In this document: positions 1 to 10,063 of the stretch, one piece after another | Layout: every line of letters starts with the position of its first letter | How positions within the stretch are numbered: position 1 is the stretch's first letter | Translations under genes and position numbers: made by a program | DNA from: Penicillus capitatus | Taxonomy: Eukaryota > Chlorophyta | DNA length: 64,000 nt | Direction of reading: 5' to 3' | Assembly: GCA_965649825.1 (NCBI GenBank) | Contig: OZ287699.1 | Span: 868,001-932,000, forward strand | The notes under the pieces: model-generated | The model's database searches: none | What the model was told of the DNA's origin: nothing | What the model saw: only the letters and a program-made list of their open reading frames with translations

Positions 1-3000
1 AGCCCGGTCCTTCGGCATCGGGATGCGATGCATCGGGTCCCTGTCGCATATTCGCCATCGCCGACAATATCGTGTGGAGAAACAACGCTACCGTCGGATG
101 CCTTCTTGGCAGGACGCGTTCCCACTCGGACGGATGATCTAAATCGAAATGTATCTTCGAAGGAATGGCTCTTGCATCGGAATCCGGCGATGGCAATTGC
201 ATGCAGATCCATAAGTTTTCGTGATTGAAAACAAACTCGATGCCTTCGTAGGGAGAATCATCGATGCGATATATCTTCCCTGTGCTCGGTTCAATCATTA
301 GACGCTCGGAGATCTGCACAAGGTAGCACCGCTGAAAACTGCAGGAAACGGACGGGCTCTAACTTCTCTCTCCGATGGAGCGATCATGATCCATGCGTGA
401 ACAAACTTGCTCTTCTCCTGCATCCGTTCTGGACATTCCTGCACAACATGGACGCTGGAATCTCGTGCCTCGCTGGATCGGCGAGATCTGCCATCCGTCT
501 CCTCTATCTCTGCAGAAGGAACTGCAAAATCCGATGTCTCGTGCAATTGGGCGCACGTTTGGAGAGAATGCGCTGGTCTATTTGCTTTGGTTGGTATCGC
601 TTGGATGTCTCCGTGATCGTATTCTTAGCGTTATTCTTCGGTGGGAGTGGCTCTTCGTCAGAGGCCAGCATCTCTGCCCAACTGTGAGATCCATGAACGA
701 TGCGGGTTTGATCGTGGAAGACAATTTCGCTCGGAGCGTAGCCCACACAGACAAACGCATCATAGCCGACTCCTTTGAGCAGCGAAGCCGAGAGAACTGC
801 TATATCGAAGGCATCGCCCGTTTGCCACTTTAATGTCGTCGTTGGCGACGTCCAGTATCGAGGCAAGACGAGCGGGTTCTCCAGTTTTTCATACTGAATC
901 GCATCGGATACGAAATTTATGATATCCTCGAGATCATAGAGCTCCTTGTAGTGAAGTTTCGTCGGCCGAATAAAGCTGCATATAAATTTCTCGACGCCAC
1001 ACTCGTTCATTGGCGACAACACTGGTTGTCGGCGGTGACCATACAATGCAAAGAAAGTGTCCGCGAATCTCCTGGAATACTCAAGGAGCTTGCACTCTTT
1101 GGGAGTCTGCATTGTGTATGCCCGTGGCATTTTTCCGAGAATCGTTTTAGTGTGTTCAATTCTGCAAAGCTTTGGATTTCTTGGCTGTAGAGATACGGAG
1201 TCGAGTCTCTTCTCTTTGAGCTGCTGAAGCGAGACCGTTTTGTAAACATCCCAATGCACCAGGCCCTTCTCGATGTTGTCTGCCGAAGGACTGCCCAACG
1301 AACGACTGCCCACTTGGAAGATGCCGAGGCGGCCTTGGTAGAAAACGGACGTTCTCGAACTGTTGATCTCCAATTCAGAATCCAGCTCTTTCCAGACAAG
1401 ACTCTGCTGAACCAGAGAAACGTCTGGATCAATAGAGAGTGCGAAAATGGAATGGGCGATGGCACCCAGCTCATCCACGCCGCCAAAAAGATACACACAT
1501 CCCTCGAAGAAGCACATGTGATGACTGTGTCTCGGAGGTGGACTCTGTCCCTTGGCATCGAGAGGACTCCACGTCCTCGACTGTCATCGAATGTAAACGC
1601 ACAACACTTACGACCAGTGGAACACGTGTTGTGCTTACGATGAGATCGAAGACATAGAGGTCATCCAAAACAAAGTGATTTTGCCCTCCGTGCAGCAGGA
1701 GCTGTGTCGCATTGGCGATGCAAAGGGCAGCAGACTGACGCGGAGACGGAGCGCTACCCGAAATGGGAGGCTGACTCCACGTCATCGTACTCACTTCCAG
1801 CAAATGGAGATCGTTCAGACGCGATACTGCACTCAGCCCGCCTATCGCCAAACCGTATGCAACAGACAGATGACACACTCTATTCTACCGAAGACCAAGA
1901 TCTGTTCCGCCCAGTATACTGCAGAAGCATGTTCTCGAGGAAGGGGTGCTGCCCCGGACGCGCCAACCTTCTTCCAGGCCATGCAGCCAATGTCCAAGAC
2001 GAAAAGATCGTTGCACCGTTTCTTGTGCTGCATAGGCAGATGGTTCACAAATATCGATACGATCGACACGCACTTCTGATTTTCCACCAAAGACGATCAG
2101 ACGCTTGCCGTCAGGATCGCCAACACAGTTGTGTCCCTGTCGAGCTGGTGGTTTGTCTCCTGATGTGACAGGCACTTTGTTCCATTCCATGCGATCCGTC
2201 GATATCCAAAACAGATCGCTGCTCACACTTCCGTCCTTCGACATCACCCCGCCGTAAACATACATCCGATTTTCGAACTAGAAGAAATCCGGCGTTTGGT
2301 TCAGGTGTTGTGCGGCTGAGTGTTGTCGACTTGATGAATGGAGTGCGCTGTACGAATCCAGCACCGATTGTCTGTGCACGTCATTCCATGTGCATCCTTT
2401 TCAATCCGCTTCGAATCTGCCTTGCAACGATATTCGAGGTAAGATCCGACCTGCTCACACAAGAAAGGACAGTTCTGTAAAAGAGCGACAAAACATCTCA
2501 TGACTTGCGTGCCAATTGGCCTCTGTCTTTCAATTTCGGCAAGCCTCTCGCGTTCGTGTTCTTCACGTAAGAAAGCGAGAAACTTTGACAGTCCTTCGTC
2601 GATCTTCGCTTTATACATCGCTTCCAGATTATTGGACCTGAACAGCGTCGTGGATGGATGCCAGCCGCCAGCATCGACGCGAAGCTGTCCGACCTCAAGT
2701 TGAACTCTTTGAGGCCTTTAAGGAAGCCCATTTCCGGCGGGACCGTCGTCAGGAGATTGTTCGCGCAATTGATTCGCTGAAGCTTTTTCAGCGTCACCAT
2801 CGATTTGGGCAGCGCTCTGAGTGCATTGGTGCTGAGATTGATTTTTACGAGGGTCTTGAGAGAACCAATATTGACAGGCAGTTCCTGTATCTTATTGTGC
2901 TCGACGTGCAAAACCTGTTCCACACTTCTCCAGACCACTTACTCAATCTCGGCTTTCTTCGCACCTCGAGGCGTGGCATCTTACAGAGATCCTCCGGCAG

Positions 3001-3465
3001 ACTGCTGATACGATTGCCGGACAGATCGAGTTCTTTGACGGCAGAGAAGTCCTTTACGAAATCGTCGACGACTTGAATCTGATTCCCACTGAGCTCCAGT
3101 ATCGTCAGATACTTCAAACGGAGTAGAACCCTCGGCAGAGATTGCAGCGCATTGTATTTGAGTCGCACGACGGTCAAGTGCCGAAAGACATGGAGATCCC
3201 CAGGCAAAGCACACAGTCGATTGCTACACAGTCAAGAATTGCTACATCGATAGCAGGATCGTTTGTCGACCTGGAAAGATCGAGCTCCCGAATGCGGATG
3301 TTGTGTTTCTCGACGTATTCCAGACATGAGGGCGGAAGTTCTTCCAGTCCTGCGTAGCTGCGCCACCCGTTATTTGTACAGCGCCTCTGTCGATTCTGGC
3401 GTTTACCTGAGATTGAGTTTCCGTGTCTGGCGTGCCTCTTCGAAGCGATCTGTGAAGAGTGCCAT
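1..3465 (-). CDS. LRR-kelch-DRC7-like dynein regulatory complex protein (3' partial)
   Basis: Likely a flagellar nexin-dynein regulatory complex subunit related to DRC7/CCDC135. The start at 3465 opens MALFTDRF and runs into leucine-rich repeats (to about 2600), then kelch repeats (about 2330-1450, with the motif MYVYGGVM and HMCFFEGCVYLFGG), then a DRC7-type transglutaminase-like region (about 1150-250) with CGVEKFICSFIRPT and IEPSTGKIY. Fitted introns of about 50 nt keep frame: one of 53 nt (near 2280-2332) joins RTAHSIHQ to FENRMYVYGG, making one kelch blade, so LRR and kelch parts belong to one gene. The position of the transglutaminase Cys reads TGDAFDIA, so the protein is probably not an active enzyme. 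DRC7 family membership is clear; the three-domain fusion is my inference from splice fitting. It diverges from NUP93 with 111 bp between starts and continues past base 1. Confidence 0.75.
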
Positions 3466-3576
3466 GCAGACGATCGATGGCGTATAGCGGTCACGTCACA
3501 TCATCTCGTCTATCTTTCGGTGCGGGCCCCGTCTTCCGTCTTGTGCGACCTCGCGGTTATTCACTTATCGTCGACC
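3466..3576. promoter_or_regulatory. Shared divergent promoter interval, LRR-kelch-DRC7 / NUP93
   Basis: Only 111 bp separate the proposed start codons of two divergent genes, so this stretch must hold both 5' leaders and both promoters. I see no TATA box or other named element in it. Confidence 0.4.
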
Positions 3577-5912
3577 ATGTCCGCCAATGACCATGTCTCA
3601 TCGTCCCGTGTCGTCGGCCGCTCCGTGCGACAGATCATAGAGATGGGTTTGGAGCTTGAAAAAACACTGGGCCCACATTCATCGCCTCCACCTGCCCAAG
3701 CCACTGCTCCGACAGCCGACGTCCTGAACATTCCGTCCGTCACCTTTGCAAGACGCGATCCCATACCTTTCAAGTTCGACGGCTATCCCACGATAGTCGG
3801 AGAAGAGCCGCAATCGACGAATGGTCTGACTCGAACGCGTCAGACAGAGACGCTCGTCATTCCTCCTATGGATGAAGCCTATATCATGGAAACGAGTGAT
3901 CTGTTGAAGTCCTATCGTGAGGAAAGAAGGCCCAACGCTTTCGAAAGCTACCTGTATGCCATTCCAGACAACGAAAGCGACAGATTGGTCGGTCATGTTT
4001 GGAAGATACTGCATATTATGAGTAAGCATCATCGAGAGGGAACGCCTCTTGTGATGAATCTCTTGATCGGTGCCCGGCAGCTGTTTGAAAAGAGATTCAA
4101 AGACCATCTGAAAGAGACGACGAGTTCTGCACTTCTGAGATGCAAGAATGGAATGGAAATGGATGCCACAGATCTCTATCTCTCTTTTGTTCGATCTCAG
4201 AACCGAGACAGTTTGATCACTTTCATGGCGCCGAACGACGTCGCTGTCGATCGAGCTCTGCAGAAATGGCACGTTCTTTATGTGGCGCTACGAGCTGGAG
4301 ATTTTGAAGCGGCAGAGATTCTGGCACGGGGACTGGTCTTCCCTACGGGCACCTTACAGCACTCGCCTGCTCATATCTTGAGAACGTGGAAGCACGGAGG
4401 AGGGCGTCTTCCTTTGCCAATGATTACCGAAGTTATGACGCTATGTCATGGTTTACTGGCGCAGCCAACGACGCTCACTGTCAACGATCACTACCTCATT
4501 CGGACGATGTCTTTCCTTTGTGGCCACGTGGCGACGGTCGACAAGCTCATGACCAAGACCTCTGCCCGGTGGGATTCGGCTGAGGAGTTCTTGTGGTTTC
4601 TCTTGGGCTGTGTTCGCTATCTGCCAACATCAAACGGAGAGCAGTGGATCTTCAGTTTAAGAAACTTTCAGGAGAGAATCCGCACGTATGCACAACGTCT
4701 GCTGGAACAGAAGGAACGTAGAAGCAATATCTACATCGTCGCATTACTGTCCTCTCTGCAATTCAAGACAGCCCTGAAACATCTGCTGGGCCAAAAAGAA
4801 AACCATCGTTGGTATGTGCATGGTGTGCACTTGGTGATTGCCCTTGAGTACATGGGAATGTTGGATCTGGGAGGAGATTTGGATGAACGTGCCTTTCCGA
4901 GGACGCAGATCGCACAACTGCTCAATCAGTATGCAACCATCTTCCGTCACAACAATACCGTTACCAACTTTCAGTATCACTTCTTTGCGAACAAACTGGG
5001 ATCCGGTTCTCCTCAGTCCATGGAGGAAGCCATGAAGGAGAACATCGCCGAATACCTGCTGCAAGACCAACATCGACCAGGTGAGATGAAATCCACTCGC
5101 TTTTGATGAGAGACGTTGCATCGGTGATCGATCTCAGGACTGGAATTGTCATCCGAAAGCGTCCAAGTCATCAAGACCTATGGCGCACGGGCTCGGTATC
5201 CACGTCATCTTTTCCGTGATGTTGCGAAGTATCTAAAAGAGAAGGGGCATTTGGAATCTGCTTACAAGTGCTATAAAGCAGGAGGTTTCCATTCGCTTGC
5301 CATTGCGACTCTCAGTCAACTGGTACCACCAGACCTGTGGTTGTGTCCATCGATCAATGCCTTGGGACTTAGGTGGCTACGAAATTGAGTGATATGATCT
5401 CTGAGAAGATCAATGAACGAGGAGAGCGGTTTGTCGAGAACAAGCGGCACGTTGCCGTATTGTTGGATCTGTTTAAGACGATGCATCACGAATTGCCTCG
5501 TGGGGCAGCAGCAGATCAGTCCGAAATCGAGTCCCTCTGTGAAGAGGTCTGTCAACTGCAACAGGTGTCCAAGATGGTCCAGGCATACCACAGTCATCAC
5601 TTTGATGCCGTTATTGAACATTTTCAGAAGTTTCCATACATCCCCAATGACGATTACGCATTGGAGTCCTGTGCCAAGAAACTGTGTGAGAAATATAAGC
5701 AGCACTTGGGCATTCTGCATAAGCTCATCGAACTCTACTGCAAAGCGCTCATTCTACAGGCCAGGACTCGAAATGGAGGACGGAGTAGAGATCACGGAGA
5801 TACGCTGAGACTCTATCATCTGTTGGTTCAGCGTCTACCGGAAACGTATAGCTTCAAGGGACAGATCAGTTCGGAGCTGTCCAAGACCAGTCGTGCACTG
5901 GCAGCGATCTGA
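3577..5912 (+). CDS. NUP93: Nucleoporin NUP93 / Nic96
   Basis: Scaffold nucleoporin of the inner ring of the nuclear pore, anchoring the central channel nucleoporins. Three exons (3577-5080, 5138-5322, 5373-5912) with introns of 57 and 50 nt give about 742 residues, near the usual 800. The protein is all-helical and ends with the family's C-terminal solenoid (ARYPRHLFRDVAKYLKEKGH region). The ATG at 3577 is chosen because the upstream in-frame extension begins with GTG. Splicing is supported by frame and by recovery of TLSQL-VATKLSDM across the second junction. Identification rests on overall Nic96-like sequence pattern rather than one diagnostic motif. Confidence 0.75.
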
Positions 5913-6053
5913 TCACACGAAGAATCCGCTTTCGATGTGTTCAGAGAGATGTCGTGTGTGTCATGACAGTTTTATAGTACTTTATGAAAGAGTACATCAT
6001 CTTGGGAGAAGCGAAAATAGGAGACGAACTAATTTGCAGCCAGTCAGCCGCGT

Positions 6054-6330
6054 TTAATAGGACTGCCATTTAAACCAATCTTGGCGAAACGCGCGATCGT
6101 CCGTCCAAGCGTCCGGCTGTATCAAATCTGTGATAGACGTGAAGGAACGTTGAATCTGAGCGGTACGTGGTGTGCATTCAAGATGAAGCGACAGCATCTT
6201 GTCACTCGGATGCAGTCCCATCGGTCGGATGGTTAACTGGATGACCCCGCACACCTGTTTTTCACAGATCTGTTTCTCCGTTACAGTAGATCCAACAAAT
6301 CGAAATGCGTTTTCTTCAACACACAATAGG
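6054..6330 (-). CDS. Hypothetical short protein downstream of ATX1
   Basis: An open frame of about 90 codons ends at 6054 with DWFKWQSY. It is on the same strand as the ATX1-like gene and starts about 45 bp after that gene's stop. I do not recognise it. The text is of mixed composition with a beta-rich look (VCGVIQLTIRPMG). No clear ATG opens it, so it may be the last exon of something I could not assemble, or a 3' untranslated region that happens to be open. Confidence 0.25.
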
Positions 6331-6373
6331 TATACTCATAGAATTGCCAACTTCTGTCGACGATTCAAATATG

Positions 6374-6629
6374 TCACGAAAGAATCTCTGCTTGTTTTCC
6401 GGTCTTGGAAACCGTTTCGAGAACTTCTTGCGGCGTCAGGGTGCTCTTGACGGTTACCGTTTGCTTTTCCAGCTGAACATCGAAGCTGTCAACACCAGGC
6501 TTCTTGTTCAAAACGCGCGAAACGGCGCCAACGCAGCCTAGAAACACTCCCATCTGCAAAGAACGTCATCGTTCCCACCGACGCCGGACCTTCACAAGTC
6601 ATCTCGACTTTTAACACCACTTCGTTCAT
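6374..6629 (-). CDS. ATX1: ATX1/ATOX1-type copper chaperone
   Basis: Small cytosolic metallochaperone that carries Cu(I) to P-type ATPases of the secretory pathway. Exon 1 (6590-6629) reads [14 protein letters not shown]; a 52-nt intron (6538-6589) follows; exon 2 (6374-6537) starts [14 protein letters not shown]. The splice rebuilds the copper-binding MxCxxC motif as MTCEGC, which confirms the junction. Total about 67 residues, the usual size of a single heavy-metal-associated domain (beta-alpha-beta-beta-alpha-beta), with the conserved Lys late in the protein (SKTGK). It has no targeting extension, so it should be cytosolic. Confidence 0.88.
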
Positions 6630-6719
6630 TGTCTATCCGGTAAAGCAGCAAAACACGCAGAGCCACGTCAACATCTCGACAGAAAAATTGTCCATTTAAC
6701 GTCGCAAAATGCCGACGAC

Positions 6720-7936
6720 CTAACGACGATCGCCGCTGCGCCGATAAAGACGCCAAAGGGAGAGATACGGACCAGTGGAAGTGGCGATGTGTGGGTGCCA
6801 TGGATGAAAAGCTACGCCATTCAGGGTGTCCGATGACACAGGAATGCGGGCAGCTTCTTCGCCAGTCTTAAGATCGAAAACCAGAACTTCACCGTTCTCG
6901 CCTCCCGTCACCAGATGGCGGCCAGAAATGGGGTCAATGTCGAAATGAATGCGTTGGGTTGTTGTTTGCGTGTGTCTTCGAAGATGATAGACAGGTTGAT
7001 AGGTCGCACGGATGTCCCAGCACAGCAGACTCCCGTCACATCGCGCACCCGAATAGAGATAGCAACCATCCCCAGAAAACATCGCCTAATCCAAACCAAA
7101 GGCACACTTCTCATACATCCCCTCACGTGGTCGCCTACTTTCGTAATACCACCCGTGTGACCCAACAGACGCAGCAGGATCGTGTCCGTTTCGGTGGAGA
7201 AGACACCGAGTGAGCCATCGTAGGATCCCACAGCATAGATGCGTGGATCTGCCTTCGAAAAAGCCAACGCTGAGACAATGCCCCGCATTCCGCCATCTGC
7301 TTTCGGGAATGTCGACACAAAGGTGTAGTCCCGTCCCGGACGAGCGATATCAAAGATGTATAGACTGTTCTTAGCACCACAGTAGATTTTGGATCCATCG
7401 GCTGAAAAGCCAAGGGACGCACACGATCGAATCTCGTCCTGAGCATCGTAACATCGATACGTGGCACGAATACTGGCAGCATGGGCGTCCCAAAGATGCA
7501 CAGGGTGATCCTGCCGCCCCAGTCATGACCTTCCGAAGTAAATGCAGGGGCAGCTCTTACTCGAGAGGTTGATAAAAAACAATAAGTTTGTGGGTTGGAT
7601 GCATCGGCATAGGGATACCAACAATAATCGAAAATCATCTCTCCTTCGGTGATTTCTAACACTGGCTTTGCAGCCTGTATCCCTTGGGACTCTTGTGGCA
7701 TGGCAACGTCGAAGATTCGAAATCTAGAACACACACGTCACATCATGCGGCATGACATACGGACCCCTCTGCCACCTTTGGTCGGCACTCGCTGTCAACA
7801 GACGACCTCCATCTGGGCACCATTGAACTCCATTCAAGTAGTTCGAATGCGGCGTCCGTCTTCCCCCATCGACGAAGACGTCTTTTGCCTCAAATATCCA
7901 TTTTGGCTCTTTCCGAAAATCGATAGCCATTTCCAT
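6720..7936 (-). CDS. WRAP53: WRAP53/TCAB1 WD-repeat protein
   Basis: WD40 beta-propeller that binds CAB boxes of small Cajal-body RNAs and, in animals, telomerase RNA. The start MEMAIDFRKEP at 7936 is followed by NGVQWCPDGG (first blade); four exons joined by short introns give VHLWDAHAASIRATYRCYD, the family hallmark ARPGRDYTF, GIVSALAFSKADPRIYAVGSYDGSLGVF and QRIHFDIDPISGRHLVTGG. The TYRCYDxxDE and ARPGRD strings are characteristic of this family. Ends LYRRSGDRR at 6720. The N-terminal extension seen in animals is missing. Its start lies 15 bp from the start of the divergent CX9C gene. Confidence 0.88.
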
Positions 7937-7951
7937 CGAGTCAATAATCAA

Positions 7952-8266
7952 ATGCTGTTTTCTCTCTTTTCGCCGCGACCACTGACAGAAGAGCAGCTGC
8001 GTCAAATCCATCTTCGATGTCGTTCCGTTCTCAATGCCTTCGACGTCTGTCGAAGAGCCAACGCAAATGACGTCGCTCCCTGTCTCTACCTCGAAACCAG
8101 TGCCATCTCCTGCGTCGCTGCGATCTGCTGCCGGCCGACCCTGCAGAACTACGAGCGCTGTGTGCGGGATTCGACAGACCATGTCAGTCTGGACAAATGC
8201 TCAAGCCATTTAAACAAGATGAAGCGCTGTCTCGAACGCTACGGGCAATATCCCTTTGCGCCTTAG
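7952..8266 (+). CDS. Quadruple CX9C (double CHCH) mitochondrial protein, NDUFA8-like
   Basis: A 104-residue, intron-free protein with four CX9C pairs: CRSVLNAFDVC, CLYLETSAISC, CRPTLQNYERC and CSSHLNKMKRC. Two CHCH helical hairpins of this kind are imported into the mitochondrial intermembrane space and oxidised by Mia40. The four-pair spacing matches complex I subunit NDUFA8 better than the two-pair COX assembly factors, but the sequence outside the cysteines is not close enough for me to be sure. The start MLFSLFSPRP is the only ATG before the first cysteine. Its stop codon overlaps that of the convergent p24 gene. Confidence 0.65.
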   Translation: MLFSLFSPRPLTEEQLRQIHLRCRSVLNAFDVCRRANANDVAPCLYLETSAISCVAAICCRPTLQNYERCVRDSTDHVSLDKCSSHLNKMKRCLERYGQYPFAP

Positions 8267-9036
8267 ACTCGGTTAATCTTGTTCGTCGAATTAAAGAACC
8301 TCTGAACGGCGTAGACTTGAAAGAGACTTGCCGAAACGAGTGCGAGCGTCAGCAGACCGGACCAAACGAGTGTCCTGCGATGTGTGCTTTGAACAGTCTT
8401 CATATGCCTCTCTGTCCGCAACCTTAAATGATGCCCCATCTGACGCAACGTCGTGAGTTGCAGATTGGATGACCGCAGTCCTGACACCACTTTGCCCAGA
8501 TCTTCGGACTTGGCCAGAGAATCGACGTCGACGTCGATACTGATCGACATGTCGCCCTGGGTGTTGTCTTTGGATTTCTCGTGTTCGGTTCCGATGAGGG
8601 CGCGCATGTTGACAGTGAAGTAGCTCAGTTCGATCGTGAGGGGCTGTGTGCCGCCTTCTGTGCTGGAAATCTTGAAACAGACCTCCCATCCTTCAGGCGG
8701 CCCGCGACTGACGACGCTGAAAGTGTCTTCCTTGACGCCCGTGTTGCTGTAGATGATGTCGCCACCAGCAGAGCGAGCTGTCACATCAACTGCACCTCGC
8801 GCTGTTTCGCCGCCGTATCGATTCGTGACGAGGAAACCGACGTCGACGGCGACGTTGAGTTTTTCTGGAAGCTCCGAGTTTCGTCGGCGAAAGGACTCGC
8901 GTAACATCTCAAGTTGATTTTCGGGAATAGACTCTGTGATGCAGTCTTCACGTCCGACAAAGATGCGCCAGCTCATGGCCGAAACGTGCGCGATAGAGGC
9001 AACTAAGAGCATGCATCGCAACAAGAACGTCGACAT
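8263..9036 (-). CDS. p24/TMED (EMP24/GP25L) cargo receptor
   Basis: Type I membrane protein of COPII/COPI vesicles cycling between ER and Golgi. A single exon of 257 residues: signal peptide at the start (MSTFLLRCMLLVASIAHVSA), GOLD domain with the two family cysteines (EDC and WEVCF), a coiled coil (around residues 150-215), a transmembrane helix (WSGLLTLALVSASLFQVYAV) and a short cytosolic tail beginning QRFFNS, whose double Phe fits COPII sorting. The order and length are those of the family. SEC24, which such tails bind, is encoded nearby, but co-location is probably chance. Confidence 0.9.
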   Translation of the reverse strand: MSTFLLRCMLLVASIAHVSAMSWRIFVGREDCITESIPENQLEMLRESFRRRNSELPEKLNVAVDVGFLVTNRYGGETARGAVDVTARSAGGDIIYSNTGVKEDTFSVVSRGPPEGWEVCFKISSTEGGTQPLTIELSYFTVNMRALIGTEHEKSKDNTQGDMSISIDVDVDSLAKSEDLGKVVSGLRSSNLQLTTLRQMGHHLRLRTERHMKTVQSTHRRTLVWSGLLTLALVSASLFQVYAVQRFFNSTNKINRV

Positions 9037-9059
9037 CTGAAACGTTCAGCTGCAAAACG

Positions 9060-10018
9060 GCAATTGTTAGATGATGCCATTCCGAAGGACGATGACAGTG
9101 ATACCCACCCGTCCGTGCTAATGCTGCTTTCGCTTCCTTGCGCGCAATTCTCCGAATGCGATTCCAAGCAGAGCGACGTAATGCCCAACGAAACAACCGA
9201 GACAGCAAGGAAGAGGCCATCGCTGAGAAGCAACCGATGGTGTTGAGAGTCAGAGCTTAGAGATGTCCTAGCTCACTTGCCAGGGACGCTCCCAGTCGAG
9301 CAGGAGAATGGGCGCTCCACTCGCGGTTCCCTATATACCATCAGGCGTCAACGGACGTCTAGGGCAGACGAACGGCATCACGATAATGGCACCCCAGATT
9401 AACAGATTCTCATCCGGCGTTCTGAAAAGGGACAAACGGAACGGATGTCCTAGGGGCATCTCTCTTGAGAGGTGCTGGCGGTACTTATCAATCAGAATGG
9501 TGTCTATGATGTCTCCCTGAACACCGTTGTCGTGCTTTTGTGTCGACGCCACCTGAAGGCATATCTTTCTCGGTATGTATCTGAGACGGAATGCGGAAGG
9601 CGCTGACTAAGAGTCCCGCTAATTGAATGGCCATTAGAGTCGTCTCCCATGGCATTCTGTCACCAGTCTGCTTTTGGTAACTGGAAAGCACTCGATCACG
9701 ATAGTACTCACACAAACGCACTAAGACTGCAGAAACCGATTCCCAGAAAACAGATGACGATCAGAACCACCCAACGCAACACATCGCGCCAAACAACAGA
9801 CAGCGATCCGTGGGACCATTCTTTCTCAATGATCACGCAGCTCACCTATGCACACGACGTCTCTTTTAGACATCCATACCGCACTGCCCCGAACACACCG
9901 TCACGAGCATGACATATCTCCATGTCTCGTTCACGACAGCATCCACAGGATTCTTGCTCCACAACAGGAGCGCTAGGACAATGAGCAAGAGCACCAAAGA
10001 CTTCGTTGACGATGACAT
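9060..10018 (-). CDS. Unidentified signal-peptide membrane protein, several exons
   Basis: Starts at 10018 with MSSSTKSLVLLLIVLALLLW, a strong signal peptide, then VNETWRY; after an intron follow a hydrophobic segment (WVVLIVICFLGIGF), a second (LMAIQLAGLLVSAF), a soluble stretch with KYRQHLSREMPLGHPFR and a third (NLLIWGAIIVMPFV). The last exon is uncertain: one frame adds another helix and ends in KRKQH, a KxKxx-type ER retrieval signal, with the stop near 9120. I do not recognise the family. Introns of about 40-70 nt are needed to keep it open. The 5' end is 45 bp from the divergent SLC25A44-like gene. Confidence 0.5.
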
Positions 10019-10063
10019 ATCACGCCGAGCCGCATCTATGCCGAATGGATTTCATTAACCGAC

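Noticed and set aside
2450-2520. 30-nt intron in the LRR-kelch gene (stopping at the first ACAG)
   Set aside because: A 54-nt intron using the next acceptor (GTGTGAGCAG) keeps frame and matches the size class of the other introns.
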